A DNA stretch of 64,000 bases from JAJPJE01 sp963724985 (GCA_963724985.1 CAVRWV010000033.1:62001-126000), one strand, 5' to 3'. Counted from the stretch's first letter, positions 1 through 8,922 are shown. Program-made: numbers and translations. Notes: generated from the letters alone by a model not told the origin.

Positions 1-161
1 GGACGGGGCCATGTGATGTGCATCACGAGTCGATGGCAATTGGCCTTATGCCGGGGCGCTAAAACACTGCCACGGTGATCGCTGGTAATTCTGCTAGTCG
101 TGCAATTGGGCCGTTCCGTCTACGCTGCAGTCGCTGGTATTTACGACGCTGGAGGAACTGC

Positions 162-689
162 ATGTCCAGAAAACTTCTTGTGAGTTTCTTACTTACGGCA
201 GCGACTTTGTTGCCACTTAATTCACTATTGGCCCAGATTGCCTCCCCAACGACAACCAATGAATCCCAGGCCACGGCGCCTACGATTTCAGACCAGGACA
301 TACAGTTGCTGCGGCAGGACCTACGTGATCAGAAGAAGCAAATCGTTGCCGCGAACATGTCGTTAACGCCGGCCGAAGCCGAGAAGTTCTGGCCGGTATA
401 CGAGCAATACACGGCTGAAACGGGCAAATTGGGCAATCAGCGCTACGATCTCATTAAAGAATACGCGCAAGCTTACCCAAACTTGTCCAACACGCAAGCA
501 AACGGCCTTATGAGGCAGCTGATTGCTTCAGACGAGAGCGCCGCCCAGTTGAGACAGAAATATGTCCCAATTTTCGAAAAGGTGATTTCGCCTACGAAGA
601 CAGCTCTGTTCTTCCAAATCGACCGACGTCTCGCCATGATGGTCGACCTGCAACTGTCATCGCAGATACCGCTCGTACCCGCGAAGTGA
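162..689 (+). CDS. Exported helical protein, Spy/CpxP-like
   Basis: A 175-residue protein. The start is the ATG at 162 because GGAGGA lies 5 bases upstream (151-156) and the protein then opens with a clean signal peptide (Lys/Arg, hydrophobic stretch, cleavage near LLAQ). The frame is open further upstream but without a signal sequence. The mature part is charged and helical, with SLTPAEAEKFWPVYEQY and a later DESAAQLRQKY segment. This resembles the LTxxQ-containing periplasmic Spy/CpxP-type proteins, which bind unfolded proteins or sense envelope stress. The similarity is of pattern only, so the precise function is unknown. It is the only plus-strand gene among minus-strand exported proteins and converges on the beta-barrel gene across a terminator. 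Confidence 0.7.
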   Translation: MSRKLLVSFLLTAATLLPLNSLLAQIASPTTTNESQATAPTISDQDIQLLRQDLRDQKKQIVAANMSLTPAEAEKFWPVYEQYTAETGKLGNQRYDLIKEYAQAYPNLSNTQANGLMRQLIASDESAAQLRQKYVPIFEKVISPTKTALFFQIDRRLAMMVDLQLSSQIPLVPAK

Positions 690-705
690 GTACGTCTCAT
701 TCGCA

Positions 706-731
706 AAAAGGCAGCCCCGAAGAGGGCTGCC
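706..731 (-). terminator. Rho-independent terminator of the beta-barrel gene
   Basis: Perfect 8-bp stem GGCAGCCC (710-717) and GGGCTGCC (724-731) with a 6-base loop. On the minus strand it is followed at once by a T run (complement of the A run 706-709), so it serves the minus-strand gene ending at 755. The plus-strand side has no T run. Confidence 0.8.
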
Positions 732-754
732 TCGCGCGAACTTCATGTTCTGAT

Positions 755-1369
755 TTAGAAACCGAATCGCAATCCAACCGAATAGCGCAAATCATTCTGT
801 CGGCCGCTGCTGTTCCAGACACCGACGCCCGGCACCGGAATCGCAGGAAAAGTCGTCATGTAATATCCGACTTCGGCGGGGCGGAACCAGATCTTCGGCG
901 TAATTCGTAATTCAGTTCCGCCGCCAACCATCATCGAAAAATTGTATTGGTTGTTCGCGATCTGCGTGATGGGAATGGTCCCGGGAATCGAGATATCGGA
1001 CTGCGAACGGCTGTAGCCGAACAGCCCTTCGGCGAAAACAATTTGCTTCCCTGCGCGTATTGGAAAAGCGTAGCGTGGACCAGCCATGTAGCTGTAGAGC
1101 GCCTGATCCACTTTCTGATGGTTGATGTTGCTCTTAGTTGACCCGTTGAACTCAGCCAGCACGGAGAGGCGGCTACCAAAATGCCATTGGAATTGGACGA
1201 CGCCTCCATTTGAATTGAAAGCGGGCGTGATAGTCGATGAACCGACGCGCGTCAGACCATAGCCGAGATAAATATCCCACTTGGGAGGAGCTTTCTGAAT
1301 CGTGGGGACCTGCGCCAATGCGGTCAGGCCGCTCATCAGCAGTAAAAAAATAACGAGGCTCTGTTTCAT
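755..1369 (-). CDS. Outer-membrane beta-barrel protein
   Basis: 204 residues. A signal peptide (MKQSLVIFLLLMSGLTALAQ) is followed by alternating hydrophobic/polar strands such as KWDIYLGYGLTRVG, GGVVQFQWHFG and SRLSVLAEFNGS, ending in a C-terminal phenylalanine (SVGLRFGF). Final aromatic residue and amphipathic strands are the hallmarks of small outer-membrane barrels recognised by BamA. The length suggests 8 strands. No enzymatic motif is visible, so its role (porin-like, adhesin or structural) cannot be told. It has its own terminator downstream and stands apart from the next gene, so it is probably monocistronic. Confidence 0.7.
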   Translation of the reverse strand: MKQSLVIFLLLMSGLTALAQVPTIQKAPPKWDIYLGYGLTRVGSSTITPAFNSNGGVVQFQWHFGSRLSVLAEFNGSTKSNINHQKVDQALYSYMAGPRYAFPIRAGKQIVFAEGLFGYSRSQSDISIPGTIPITQIANNQYNFSMMVGGGTELRITPKIWFRPAEVGYYMTTFPAIPVPGVGVWNSSGRQNDLRYSVGLRFGF

Positions 1370-1544
1370 TTACCAGGACTCTCCGTAATAAATCGAGAAC
1401 TCAGGATAGGCGCAACTGAAGGTTAGTGTCCACTGGGAGTCCGGATGATATCAGAAGGCGTACAAGTCCATGAGGCGCGGCGGAAGGCTTGACGACGCGG
1501 TCAAGATGAGAGTGCCCGGCAAGATCGCCGCGCTATCTATGGGC

Positions 1545-2174
1545 TCAGATAACGCAACGCCGATTCGTAATGCGGTGATTCGAGTTAGTCCCCGGGGTTC
1601 CCTGCCAATCGACGATGTTGGTAAGTTTCCACGGGTTCTGATTCAGATCGAACTGCAGCTCTCCGTCTTTGTTGATGATCAGTTGAGTCGCTGGGTAGAG
1701 CACCCCGCCGCTCTTATCCTTGTTTTCTTTATCGATATTGATCTCGCCGGCGGTCAGGTTGAAACTCTTGCTCTGAGTGTCCCAATAGTTCTCGCCGAAC
1801 GCGATCTTCCGATTGGTGATGAAGCGGATCTTCCGCCCGGTTGGTGTCGGAATATTACGAATGAAACTCAGATCGTAACCGACGGTTCCCGGAATCTGGA
1901 TGCGACCGACCGCTTTCATCTTCCCTAAGGCATTTGCGAGTCCGTCACTTTGCCCCTTCTGAAAAGCCTCGACGAGAATCTGACGGTCTTCGGGGGTGGA
2001 GTAGTCATAGATGATGATGCGCACCGTTCCTACTCGTCCCATCTGCGTACTGGTGCCCATGGCGGTGGCATCAATGGTTTCGGCTTTGTCGCGCGCAAAG
2101 CTGCTTCCAATGACGCTAGTGATCAGCAGGATCAAGCCCGTGATGACACTTCTAGAAAAAATATTCGTCCGCAT
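1545..2174 (-). CDS. Exported protein of unknown function
   Basis: 209 residues with an N-terminal signal/anchor (about residues 8-27, ending SSFA). I do not recognise the family. The body contains RVGTVRIIIYDYSTPEDRQI, a segment rich in short beta strands (FITNRKIAFGENYWDTQSKS, FNLTAGEINIDKENKDKSGG), and ends TNRRCVI. The middle part resembles proteins that collect a numeric property of a molecule or material only loosely, so I give no function. It lies in a run of minus-strand exported proteins, about 50 bases downstream of the DUF4136 gene, and may share its transcript. Confidence 0.6.
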   Translation of the reverse strand: MRTNIFSRSVITGLILLITSVIGSSFARDKAETIDATAMGTSTQMGRVGTVRIIIYDYSTPEDRQILVEAFQKGQSDGLANALGKMKAVGRIQIPGTVGYDLSFIRNIPTPTGRKIRFITNRKIAFGENYWDTQSKSFNLTAGEINIDKENKDKSGGVLYPATQLIINKDGELQFDLNQNPWKLTNIVDWQGTPGTNSNHRITNRRCVI

Positions 2175-2227
2175 TTGCGTCGTTCCTTCTCGTGCTCAGG
2201 TTTAGCGACCGCTCTGGCAACAGGCTG

Positions 2228-2740
2228 TTACGGATACTGCTTGAACATCTTCACAATCGCCTTATTCATCTCTTTTTCGTTCTTTGAACCCTTCGTCGAT
2301 AGAGTGTCCTGAGAGATTCCGCGCCAGATCATTTGCTTTCCATTGGCGTCATAGACGTCTACGACGAGCGTGCCAACGTCGGACGTCTCCGGCGTAACCG
2401 AGGCCATGCCGCCACCCCACCGCCAACCGCCGGTACCCCAAGCGTTGTAGGAGGTCTGCTGTTTCATTCCGCTGCTCATTACTACGACGATGTCAGGGTT
2501 CTGGGACTCCTGAACCATCTGCAAACCCTTCAGTTGGAGTTGCGAATTGATATCGCTTTGCGCAGTCTGCAGCAGAATTGAGTCTTGAATTGCGTTCGGA
2601 TTCGCACCCTGACCCCAAGCGTATGTCTTGAACTTCGTAAAATCGATGGCATGGTTGTAGTCAACGTAGACGTTTTCTGCGAGAGCAATAGTGGAAACCA
2701 GGCATAGAGTCACTACAAGAGAAGCGATTCTCGTTTTCAT
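2228..2740 (-). CDS. DUF4136 family exported protein
   Basis: 170 residues with signal peptide 1-21 (cleavage near ALA-EN). The opening of the mature protein (VYVDYNHAIDFTKFKTYAWG), the DINSQLQLKGLQ stretch, PDIVVVMSSG, and the closing GTLVVDVYDANGKQMIWRG are the characteristic DUF4136 layout. In that family the domain is usually an envelope lipoprotein of unknown role. Here there is no lipobox cysteine, so it is probably soluble in the periplasm. GAGGAAC lies about 8 bases before the ATG. Family assignment is by pattern; no function is known. Confidence 0.8.
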   Translation of the reverse strand: MKTRIASLVVTLCLVSTIALAENVYVDYNHAIDFTKFKTYAWGQGANPNAIQDSILLQTAQSDINSQLQLKGLQMVQESQNPDIVVVMSSGMKQQTSYNAWGTGGWRWGGGMASVTPETSDVGTLVVDVYDANGKQMIWRGISQDTLSTKGSKNEKEMNKAIVKMFKQYP

Positions 2741-2978
2741 GGTCAGTTGTTCCTCATTTCAGTTCGTTTTCAGAGTTCGTTAATGATGCAAGCCTTCATT
2801 TCGCGGAAATTGCAGCGCGAATGATCGAGATCTTCTCTAGAAGTTGAAAACGACATCTCTCACGAACAACATTTTCATCTTCTAAGCACCCTATGGAAAC
2901 TCACAAAAATGCTAGCTGCCTTAGTTCCAACCGTGGTTGCGGGCCCAACAAATTCGCTGCGCACGCACTACGTTTGCG

Positions 2979-3983
2979 TTACTTTTTCGCGCGCTCAGAG
3001 ACACGGGAGTTCGGCCCGTCCGGCGACAGCACCACGTTCCATCCTTCGCCAGGGTCATATGAGTTGATGGATGGTGCAAGTTCGCTGGTCTTTTCACCCA
3101 AGTCTTTTTGATAAATCACGCCGTCTTCGCCAACCATGAAGCTCATGATTCCCGAATCCCTGTATTTCGCCGGCCACGCCAGGACTCCAAATCCACCGGT
3201 CAATTTGCCATTCGATAAATAGTCCTTGGCGCCGCCTTTGGCTGCACCTCCCTGCGCGGTGAGCATCTTGTAGTAATAACCATTGAAAGGCTGCGGATGG
3301 TCGCTGTGCGAATAGCCCAATGCCTTGGCTGCGTCGCCGAGTTTGCCCAGAGGGCTGGGGGTTTGGCCTGCGGATACTGGCCAGTAGAGTCCATCGTGCT
3401 GGCCTTCATCACTTTCAAATTTCTGCGCGAATTGATGATTCTGATTGCGGAATTCTTGCTGTGCATTGGCTATCTCGGTGAGCACGCCAATGGCTACCAG
3501 TTCTCCATTTCCGATGCGGCGCGCCAGCAGTTCGTCTTTTCCATCCGCTGTGTCGAACGACCACTGTCCTGAAGCATTTTTGGTCAATGGGATCGGAAAA
3601 GGAAAATTCTCGGCGCCGACGACAAGAACCTCGTTCCCCGCCCTGTCCTTGCTCCAGCGGTGCATGCGGCCGTAGGCCTCGACAAAGATTTTCAGCGTGT
3701 CTTTGTCTTTGACTGGATCGCCTGACGATAAAAGATCCTTTCCGTCGGGACCAAAGACGGCCAGCAGTGCGTTCTGGTCGCCGGCTTTAGCAGCTTCGAA
3801 CAAAGCCTCCCCAGCAGCTTCTGGCGAAGCGAATGTTTTTTGCACGACGTTTCCGCTAGAGTTCTCAGACGCATTTGTTCCCCGCTTACCGCATGAGGTT
3901 AGCGAAGAAACAACCCACAGCGCAGCGACGAATACGAGAATCAACCATGGACTTGGTGCCACGATCTGCCGCTGATCCAACAT
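2979..3983 (-). CDS. DUF2950 family exported protein
   Basis: 334 residues. A hydrophobic segment at 13-30 ends in SSLTSC, so Cys31 may be a lipidated cysteine. The mature part has the DUF2950 features: FASPEAAGEALFEAAKAGDQ near the N-terminus, ALLAVFGPDGKDLLSSGDP, the FPFPIPL segment, and the late tract FGVLAWPAKYRDSGIMSFMV with GVIYQKDLG. GGGAGG lies 6 bases before the ATG. The DUF3300 gene is immediately upstream (39-base gap). DUF2950 and DUF3300 genes are, as I recall, often neighbours, so the two probably act together in the envelope. The biochemical role is unknown. Confidence 0.85.
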   Translation of the reverse strand: MLDQRQIVAPSPWLILVFVAALWVVSSLTSCGKRGTNASENSSGNVVQKTFASPEAAGEALFEAAKAGDQNALLAVFGPDGKDLLSSGDPVKDKDTLKIFVEAYGRMHRWSKDRAGNEVLVVGAENFPFPIPLTKNASGQWSFDTADGKDELLARRIGNGELVAIGVLTEIANAQQEFRNQNHQFAQKFESDEGQHDGLYWPVSAGQTPSPLGKLGDAAKALGYSHSDHPQPFNGYYYKMLTAQGGAAKGGAKDYLSNGKLTGGFGVLAWPAKYRDSGIMSFMVGEDGVIYQKDLGEKTSELAPSINSYDPGEGWNVVLSPDGPNSRVSERAKK

Positions 3984-4022
3984 AGCGATCCTCCCAATGG
4001 GTACTCTTATGATCCAGCGATC

Positions 4023-5276
4023 TCAGCGCCGGAAACCACCACCGTGGAAACCACTGAAACCACTGGCATGCATACTTCCCCAGCCTCGATCACTGGCCGC
4101 TCGTGCCGACGCGCCGTCGTCATGCGCCCAGTTGCTCGAAGAACCTCCATAGTGCTGGCCGCTCGCAGTTGTGCCTCCGGCATAGTGTTGGCCGGTATTC
4201 GTCGTGCCGTGATACGTTGTGCCACCCGCAGCCGTGCTGCTGGCACCGTAGTGATAGGCTTGACCCGTCGCATTGTTGTATCCGCTGCCCCCGGTATGAA
4301 CTGCTCCGTTAGGGGCATAACCGGTGTGAGTGCTTGCTCCACCATAGGCGTTCTGGTAAGCCCCGCCTGTATGGTAGCCACCGTTGGCACCGTAACCGTG
4401 GTATGCCCCGGCCGATCCGTAGGGCCCGTGATAGGAAGCGCTGCCGTAAGCTCCGTAACCGTGATAGCCATAAGCGCCATAGGCACCATGCCAGGCTGAG
4501 CTGCCGTAATAAGGATGGCCGGCGTAGCCCACATATCCTCCGTGCCAATCAACGGTCCACGTATTCCATCCCCAAGTATGACAACATCCGCCGCTCATCA
4601 GCGCACCGATGGCAATACCCGCGCCGAATGAAATCGCGCTGGCCGCAGCTACTTCCCCGGCAGTGTATCCGGGCACGACATAAGGCGTGCCGAAGACTAC
4701 GGCCGGGTTGTACTCCGGCACATAGATGACCTGCGGATTTGCCGGTTGGATCACAATGGTGCTCGGTGACTGCTGCACAACGGTGATCTGCGAAGTCGTT
4801 TTCAGATTGCCGGCATCCTTCGCTTTCACCCGCAACGCCTGAACGGCTTGCATCACATCGCTGGGTTGGTGGTTATAGACCTCCCCCAACTCCGAGGTCC
4901 ATGCAAGATTCTTTGCCATATTGTCGAGCACAGACGGAAATGCAGTAAGGGCCTTAACACTCGGATCCCAGGATTGTTTGTCGACTTCCTGCATCAGGGC
5001 TTGACCGGTCAAATCCTTGTGCTCCAACAGCCAATTCTGCGCGAGCGCAATTTGATCGGGATACGTGGCTCCAGAGAGTACCTGAGCCACCAGCGCATCC
5101 GGATATAGAGCGATCGGCGCTACCAGTGCCTGTATTTGTTCGGCACTTTGAGGGGCCGGGCTGGACGGCGGAGCAGCATTGGAAGCGGGCTCTTGTCCGT
5201 AAAGAACTTGTGACTGAGCGATGAGGAGAGCAAAAATTAATCCCGCCGATAGAATCGCTTTTACTGTGTCTCTCAT
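4023..5276 (-). CDS. DUF3300 protein with Gly/Tyr/His-rich tail
   Basis: 417 residues. A signal peptide is followed by the DUF3300 domain at roughly 40-225, recognisable from LVAPIALYPDALVAQVLSGA, the QALMQEVDKQSWDPSVKALT stretch and NPQVIYVPEYNPAVVFG. A glycine-rich hydrophobic segment then leads into about 180 residues of low-complexity sequence rich in Gly, Tyr, His, Ala and Ser (repeats like YHGYGAYG, TGGAYQNAYGG, HTGGSGYNN), ending FHGGGFRR. The tail looks disordered or self-associating, and may bind metal through its many histidines; that is inference. Overlapping open frames here are composition artefacts. It is the upstream partner of the DUF2950 gene. Confidence 0.85.
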   Translation of the reverse strand: MRDTVKAILSAGLIFALLIAQSQVLYGQEPASNAAPPSSPAPQSAEQIQALVAPIALYPDALVAQVLSGATYPDQIALAQNWLLEHKDLTGQALMQEVDKQSWDPSVKALTAFPSVLDNMAKNLAWTSELGEVYNHQPSDVMQAVQALRVKAKDAGNLKTTSQITVVQQSPSTIVIQPANPQVIYVPEYNPAVVFGTPYVVPGYTAGEVAAASAISFGAGIAIGALMSGGCCHTWGWNTWTVDWHGGYVGYAGHPYYGSSAWHGAYGAYGYHGYGAYGSASYHGPYGSAGAYHGYGANGGYHTGGAYQNAYGGASTHTGYAPNGAVHTGGSGYNNATGQAYHYGASSTAAGGTTYHGTTNTGQHYAGGTTASGQHYGGSSSNWAHDDGASARAASDRGWGSMHASGFSGFHGGGFRR

Positions 5277-5326
5277 GTACCTGACCCCCGTGGCTCATAC
5301 CTATTGGATCGGGATGGATGAAGCGA

Positions 5327-6061
5327 CTATCCCTGCATCCCGCTCAACTTCTGATAGTTCGAGTTCTCGATATTGACGGTGAGTTCTTTGCTCACGCCGT
5401 TGACGAGCATGTTGGCGACATGATTCGTGCCATCGGGCAAACGAGCGAACTGGGCAGTGATGTTTACGGCATCCTTTGGATCGTCCAGATAAGAAGCGAT
5501 CTCCAGGCCCTGGATTGCATTCTCTGCAGTGTTGAAGGTCATTGTTACGGTATCGTTCGGCTTCACATAGTTATGGATTACTAACTTGATTTCGCCAGGA
5601 GCACCGCCGGAACCGAGCATGGCATTCCCCTGAGCGAAAGCCTGCTGCAATCGCCCCGGCTCCGGTTGAGCGTAGGACTGAGCCAGTTCCGCGATCTGTT
5701 GTGCGTAGTCCTTGAATTCCTCTTTCTTCTTCTCGACGACGTGGCGCTTGAGTCTCCCGCCGCTTGGCTCCTGCTGTTCCGGCGGAGGTCCTACTAGCGT
5801 CTTCTGCGGCTTCCCGTCGGGTCCGTTCTGAACCTGGAATAGCTGCTGTTTCTTCACTTCACCCTTAAGGCTGACGGTCTGCTGTTCCTGCCATGTGTAG
5901 TGGGAGAGAGCCTGCTTGTTCGCAGCCATCGCTTCTTTGATCTGAGCGCCCTTCTGCTGGAGATTTGGATCCTGAGCGACGAGACACTGACTGACCAAGA
6001 TGAATATCGCCATTGCGACACGCGCACCGGCGACTGGAGCCTTCGTATTCGTTTCGAACAT
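5327..6061 (-). CDS. Exported protein of unknown function
   Basis: 244 residues from the ATG at 6061, which has AGAAAGG upstream and gives a signal peptide (AMAIFILVSQCLVAQ). The open frame upstream to 6154 looks non-coding. The mature protein contains a TWQEQQTVSLKGEVKKQQLF strand-rich segment, a basic linker (LKRHVVEKKKEEFKDYAQQI), and a C-terminal half with KLVIHNYVKPNDTVTMTFN and ITAQFARLPDGTNHVANMLV. This layout (outer-membrane-lipoprotein-like half barrel) recurs in acidobacterial exported proteins as I recall, but I know no name or function. It precedes DUF3300 and DUF2950 on the same strand with a 50-base gap, so co-transcription is likely. Confidence 0.65.
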   Translation of the reverse strand: MFETNTKAPVAGARVAMAIFILVSQCLVAQDPNLQQKGAQIKEAMAANKQALSHYTWQEQQTVSLKGEVKKQQLFQVQNGPDGKPQKTLVGPPPEQQEPSGGRLKRHVVEKKKEEFKDYAQQIAELAQSYAQPEPGRLQQAFAQGNAMLGSGGAPGEIKLVIHNYVKPNDTVTMTFNTAENAIQGLEIASYLDDPKDAVNITAQFARLPDGTNHVANMLVNGVSKELTVNIENSNYQKLSGMQG

Positions 6062-6237
6062 CGACTTTGCCTTTCTTAGAGAACACGGAGCAAGTGTCTG
6101 TCTGATGGAAGATAACGCCGGTTCTCGACTTACCAGTTCGCAAAGCGCTGGCATTCATTCGCGCAGGCGCGATTCCCCAACCGCATCGGCAGAGCAGAAT
6201 GCTCTACCCTTTTCGTCTAATGTCAGACACGCACGGA

Positions 6238-7131
6238 TTACTGTCCGTTCGCACCCTTGTTAACAAGCACCTTCACCACAACACGCCGGTTTTCGGAACG
6301 ACCCTGTGCGGATTCATTGGAAGCCGCCGGATCGGTTTCGCCCATAATGCCTGGAGCCACGATGTGCCGCAGTGGAATGTTGCCGGACTGCTGGAGATAG
6401 GCGACGACATTTTGCGCGCGGTCCTCACTCAGTTCCTGGTTGTATTTGGCGTTTCCGGAAGAATCTGTGTAGCCAGCTACCTGAACTATGTAACCCTTGA
6501 AACTGCCTGCTTTCTTCGCTAAGTCACTCAGTTCGGCCTTTTGCTTCTCGTCGAGGTCGGAACCTCCAACGGGGTAATAAAGCGTAAGGTCAGCTTTCGT
6601 GTCGTAGTCCGTTAGGTCAGAGAAGCGTTTGTTTACGTTTTCAACCTCTTGTTCTTCCGCCTCCTTGTTTGAGGCAATCGCTGCCTGGTTGCTGGCAATC
6701 GCCCCCTGATTGGCTTGGATAGCTTCCTTATTGGCCGCCACATCTTCTTTCGTCGGCGTCAGTCCAGCTTGTATTTGGTTTGCAACCTTGAGGGACTCTT
6801 TGGAGAATTTAATCTTCTCTGCGGTCACTCGCCCGTTCGCATCACCGACACCTTCGACCTGAACGGATAAACCAGGCACTAGCGCCGCCATCCCCATGTC
6901 CGTCTTTCGTATTTTCAGCAGACCCTTTGGCTGTTCGACCTTCGTGTCATCAGTCAGGACAACCGTAATGTTGCCCATGTCACTCGTCTTTACCATCAGA
7001 TCTTCACCACTCCGCCCCGTGATGAGGCCAGAGGTCTTCACTTTTTCTCCGGCAGTCACACCGTATGCGAATCCAATCGCGACAAATGCAACGAGAGCCG
7101 CGATTACGAAAGATGTTCTTGCAGTTTTCAT
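6238..7131 (-). CDS. OmpA-domain cell-wall-anchoring protein
   Basis: 297 residues. The ATG at 7131 is chosen over the one at 7137 because AAAGGGG (7140-7146) is 8 bases from the former and 2 from the latter. Order: signal peptide; a beta-rich domain at 28-100 (GLITGRSGEDLMVKTSDMGN, DDTKVEQP, VQVEGVGDANGRVTAEKI) like the DUF5666-type fold; an Asn/Ala/Gln repeat (ANKEAIQANQGAIASNQAAI) forming a coiled segment; and an OmpA-like peptidoglycan-binding domain at about 175-290 with GYTDSSGNAKYNQELSEDRA and the late RSENRRVVV. OmpA domains bind diaminopimelate peptidoglycan in the periplasm. No outer-membrane barrel is present, so it probably tethers something else to the wall. Confidence 0.85.
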   Translation of the reverse strand: MKTARTSFVIAALVAFVAIGFAYGVTAGEKVKTSGLITGRSGEDLMVKTSDMGNITVVLTDDTKVEQPKGLLKIRKTDMGMAALVPGLSVQVEGVGDANGRVTAEKIKFSKESLKVANQIQAGLTPTKEDVAANKEAIQANQGAIASNQAAIASNKEAEEQEVENVNKRFSDLTDYDTKADLTLYYPVGGSDLDEKQKAELSDLAKKAGSFKGYIVQVAGYTDSSGNAKYNQELSEDRAQNVVAYLQQSGNIPLRHIVAPGIMGETDPAASNESAQGRSENRRVVVKVLVNKGANGQ

Positions 7132-7626
7132 GATCATCGCCCCTTTGGCTGAAATTCTTCGGTTTGTAGGTGAGAAATATTGGTGCGCCGAGAACGCAAA
7201 CTAAGCGGCCACGGTGATCCGCTCCTTTGCAGGATTTTGCCTCACTGCCGTGAATGTTAGGGACGATCGCGGCGTCGGCATACTGGCAAAAATGTTAGTC
7301 ACCTTACTAGCTTTTGGAAGGTTGGTATCAGGCCAGCAGCTGCCGAGCCGATTCTGCGCTGAGGTGAATAGCTCATTTCATACAGCTGGCGAAACTCACA
7401 GAGATCGGCCTACTACTTTTACCAGTACATAGCATCTCGGGTTGTGGCTAGTGTGGTGGGCGTCAATGATAGGACGTTCGCGGCGCTTCTGGTTGTATCG
7501 CGGCGGGTTGTGCTCAGCTGTGCAATTTGCTGGTACGCGAAGGCTACGATTGTCCGAATCTCTGGCGAGTTCAGGTGCCCTCATAACAAACCTAACCAGT
7601 TTTCATCGCGAAAGGACTATTCCCTT
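7132..7626. other. Intergenic region without a convincing gene
   Basis: Divergent spacer between the OmpA-domain gene and the DUF892 gene. Two open frames (7214-7432 and the upstream extension of the DUF892 frame from 7444) lack ribosome-binding sites and plausible protein composition. Promoters for both flanking genes must lie here, but I see no element good enough to name. Confidence 0.5.
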
Positions 7627-8130
7627 ATGCCAGCAAATACTCCGAAAGAAGTTTTCGTGCTCATGCTCAGCAACGTTCGGCAGGGCGCGGAGCGTACTTC
7701 GAAATTCTTCCAGGAACTGAGCCAAATTGCCCAGGACCCAGACATTAAGGAGGTTCTAGAGGCTCGCGTCTATGTAAACGACAAGATCATGGCCACACTG
7801 GATCAGTGCTTCAAACTTATCGGCGAACAGCCGGCGAAGACCACCGGACGTCTCCAGGAGGTCTTCATCGAGGACTTCAAGAGAGAAGTCGCCGAGATCC
7901 AGTCACCCGTGGCGAGACATCTGTTTATCCTGTCAAAAGCAATTCACCTGATTCACCTCCGCATTGGCGAGTACGTGGCACTCACTGCCGCTGCTGATCT
8001 CACCGGGCACTACGCCGTTGGGACTCTGCTGGAAACCTGCCTGGCGGATAAATTAGCAATGGCCGAGCGGACAAGGCGTCTGCTGAGAAGAGTCATTGAA
8101 AGCAGGGTGGCTGAAAGAAAGGCCGCTTAA
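7627..8130 (+). CDS. DUF892 (YciE/YciF-like) ferritin-fold protein
   Basis: 167 residues from the ATG at 7627, with AAAGGA at 7611-7616. The frame is open further upstream, but the family begins near this methionine. It is all-helical: KEVFVLMLSNVRQGAERTSK, DIKEVLEARVYVNDKIMATL, FKREVAEIQSPVARHLFILS, GEYVALTAAADLTGHYAVGT, LAMAERTRRLLRRV. Spacing of Glu/His residues over four helices fits the DUF892 ferritin-like family, whose E. coli members YciE/YciF are induced by osmotic and general stress. A di-metal centre is expected but not proven. The next gene encodes a small membrane protein and may be co-transcribed. Confidence 0.7.
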   Translation: MPANTPKEVFVLMLSNVRQGAERTSKFFQELSQIAQDPDIKEVLEARVYVNDKIMATLDQCFKLIGEQPAKTTGRLQEVFIEDFKREVAEIQSPVARHLFILSKAIHLIHLRIGEYVALTAAADLTGHYAVGTLLETCLADKLAMAERTRRLLRRVIESRVAERKAA

Positions 8131-8184
8131 ATATTCGCTCCCGGTGCTCCGCCTGAACTCTGATGGACCGTATCAAATGAACCC

Positions 8185-8235
8185 GATGACGGCCGGATTG
8201 ACTGATGACTTTCAGCAACGCAACCGGCCGTCATC
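8185..8235. repeat. Perfect 12-bp inverted repeat in the gene spacer
   Basis: GATGACGGCCGG (8185-8196) and CCGGCCGTCATC (8224-8235) are exact reverse complements separated by 27 bases. The second arm ends 6 bases before the AAGGAG ribosome-binding site of the next gene. There is no T run after it, so it is not a standard terminator; it could be an RNA hairpin that protects or attenuates the message, or an operator. Confidence 0.6.
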
Positions 8236-8256
8236 AAGGCAAGGAGAGTACGGAAG

Positions 8257-8799
8257 ATGTCCAGTCAACCAACGCGGACGACGAAAATAAAAGAGAGGGC
8301 AGTCTCAGAACTAAAGAAGTACGCCGCGATTGCGTTCTACCTTTGGATATTGTTCAGCCTATTCGAAATTCATCGTTATGCGGTTCTTAGGGAGCTCAAC
8401 GTTCATTCCTTGTCGGGATTCAAAATTGGCTTTGCCGCCGTCAATGCTCTGATCATGGGTAAGGTCATCCTCATCGGCGAAGCGCTCCATGTGGGAGAAC
8501 AGCTCAGGGAAAAGCGCCTTATCTATTCCGTGCTGTTCAAGTCAGCTGCGTTTGCCCTGTTGGTGATCTGCTTTGACGTCGTCGAAGACGTCATTGTCGG
8601 ACTCATTCACGGTAAGTCTCTCGTGGAGAGCATTCCGAAATTGGGAGGTGGGGGGCTGGAAGGCATGGTTCTCTCAGGCATCATGGCCTTTGTCGTGCTA
8701 ATTCCATTCTTCTTCTTTACCGAATTGCAAGAGGCGGTTGGAAGTGAGAAATTGCAGTCACTGATTCTTCATGAAAGATCGAAAGCAGACGCGGCGTAG
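8257..8799 (+). CDS. Small integral membrane protein, unknown
   Basis: 180 residues; AAGGAG (8241-8246) precedes the ATG. A short basic N-terminus is followed by about four hydrophobic helices: YAAIAFYLWILFSLFEI, IGFAAVNALIMGKVILIG, SVLFKSAAFALLVICFDVVE, and GMVLSGIMAFVVLIPFFFFT, then a hydrophilic tail. Acidic residues sit at the membrane edges (FDVVEDVIVG, FTELQEAVG). I do not recognise the family. It is separated from the DUF892 gene by 126 bases containing a perfect inverted repeat, so the two may be one transcript with internal control. Confidence 0.65.
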   Translation: MSSQPTRTTKIKERAVSELKKYAAIAFYLWILFSLFEIHRYAVLRELNVHSLSGFKIGFAAVNALIMGKVILIGEALHVGEQLREKRLIYSVLFKSAAFALLVICFDVVEDVIVGLIHGKSLVESIPKLGGGGLEGMVLSGIMAFVVLIPFFFFTELQEAVGSEKLQSLILHERSKADAA

Positions 8800-8922
8800 A
8801 AGCGAATCCCGGCCGACGCTGCCAACTGCACCGCCCCGCACAGACTTTATAAGGCTTACTAACAAAGTGGCGCTACCAGAGGGATACCTGCCGGACGTCG
8901 TTGAGAGCCACAGAAGCAGCCG

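Noticed and set aside
4007..4552. 181-codon minus-strand open frame rich in Thr/Ala/Met
   Set aside because: It is an alternate frame of the low-complexity DUF3300 tail.
7214..7432. 72-codon open frame in the OmpA-DUF892 spacer
   Set aside because: No ribosome-binding site and no plausible protein; the spacer is more likely regulatory.
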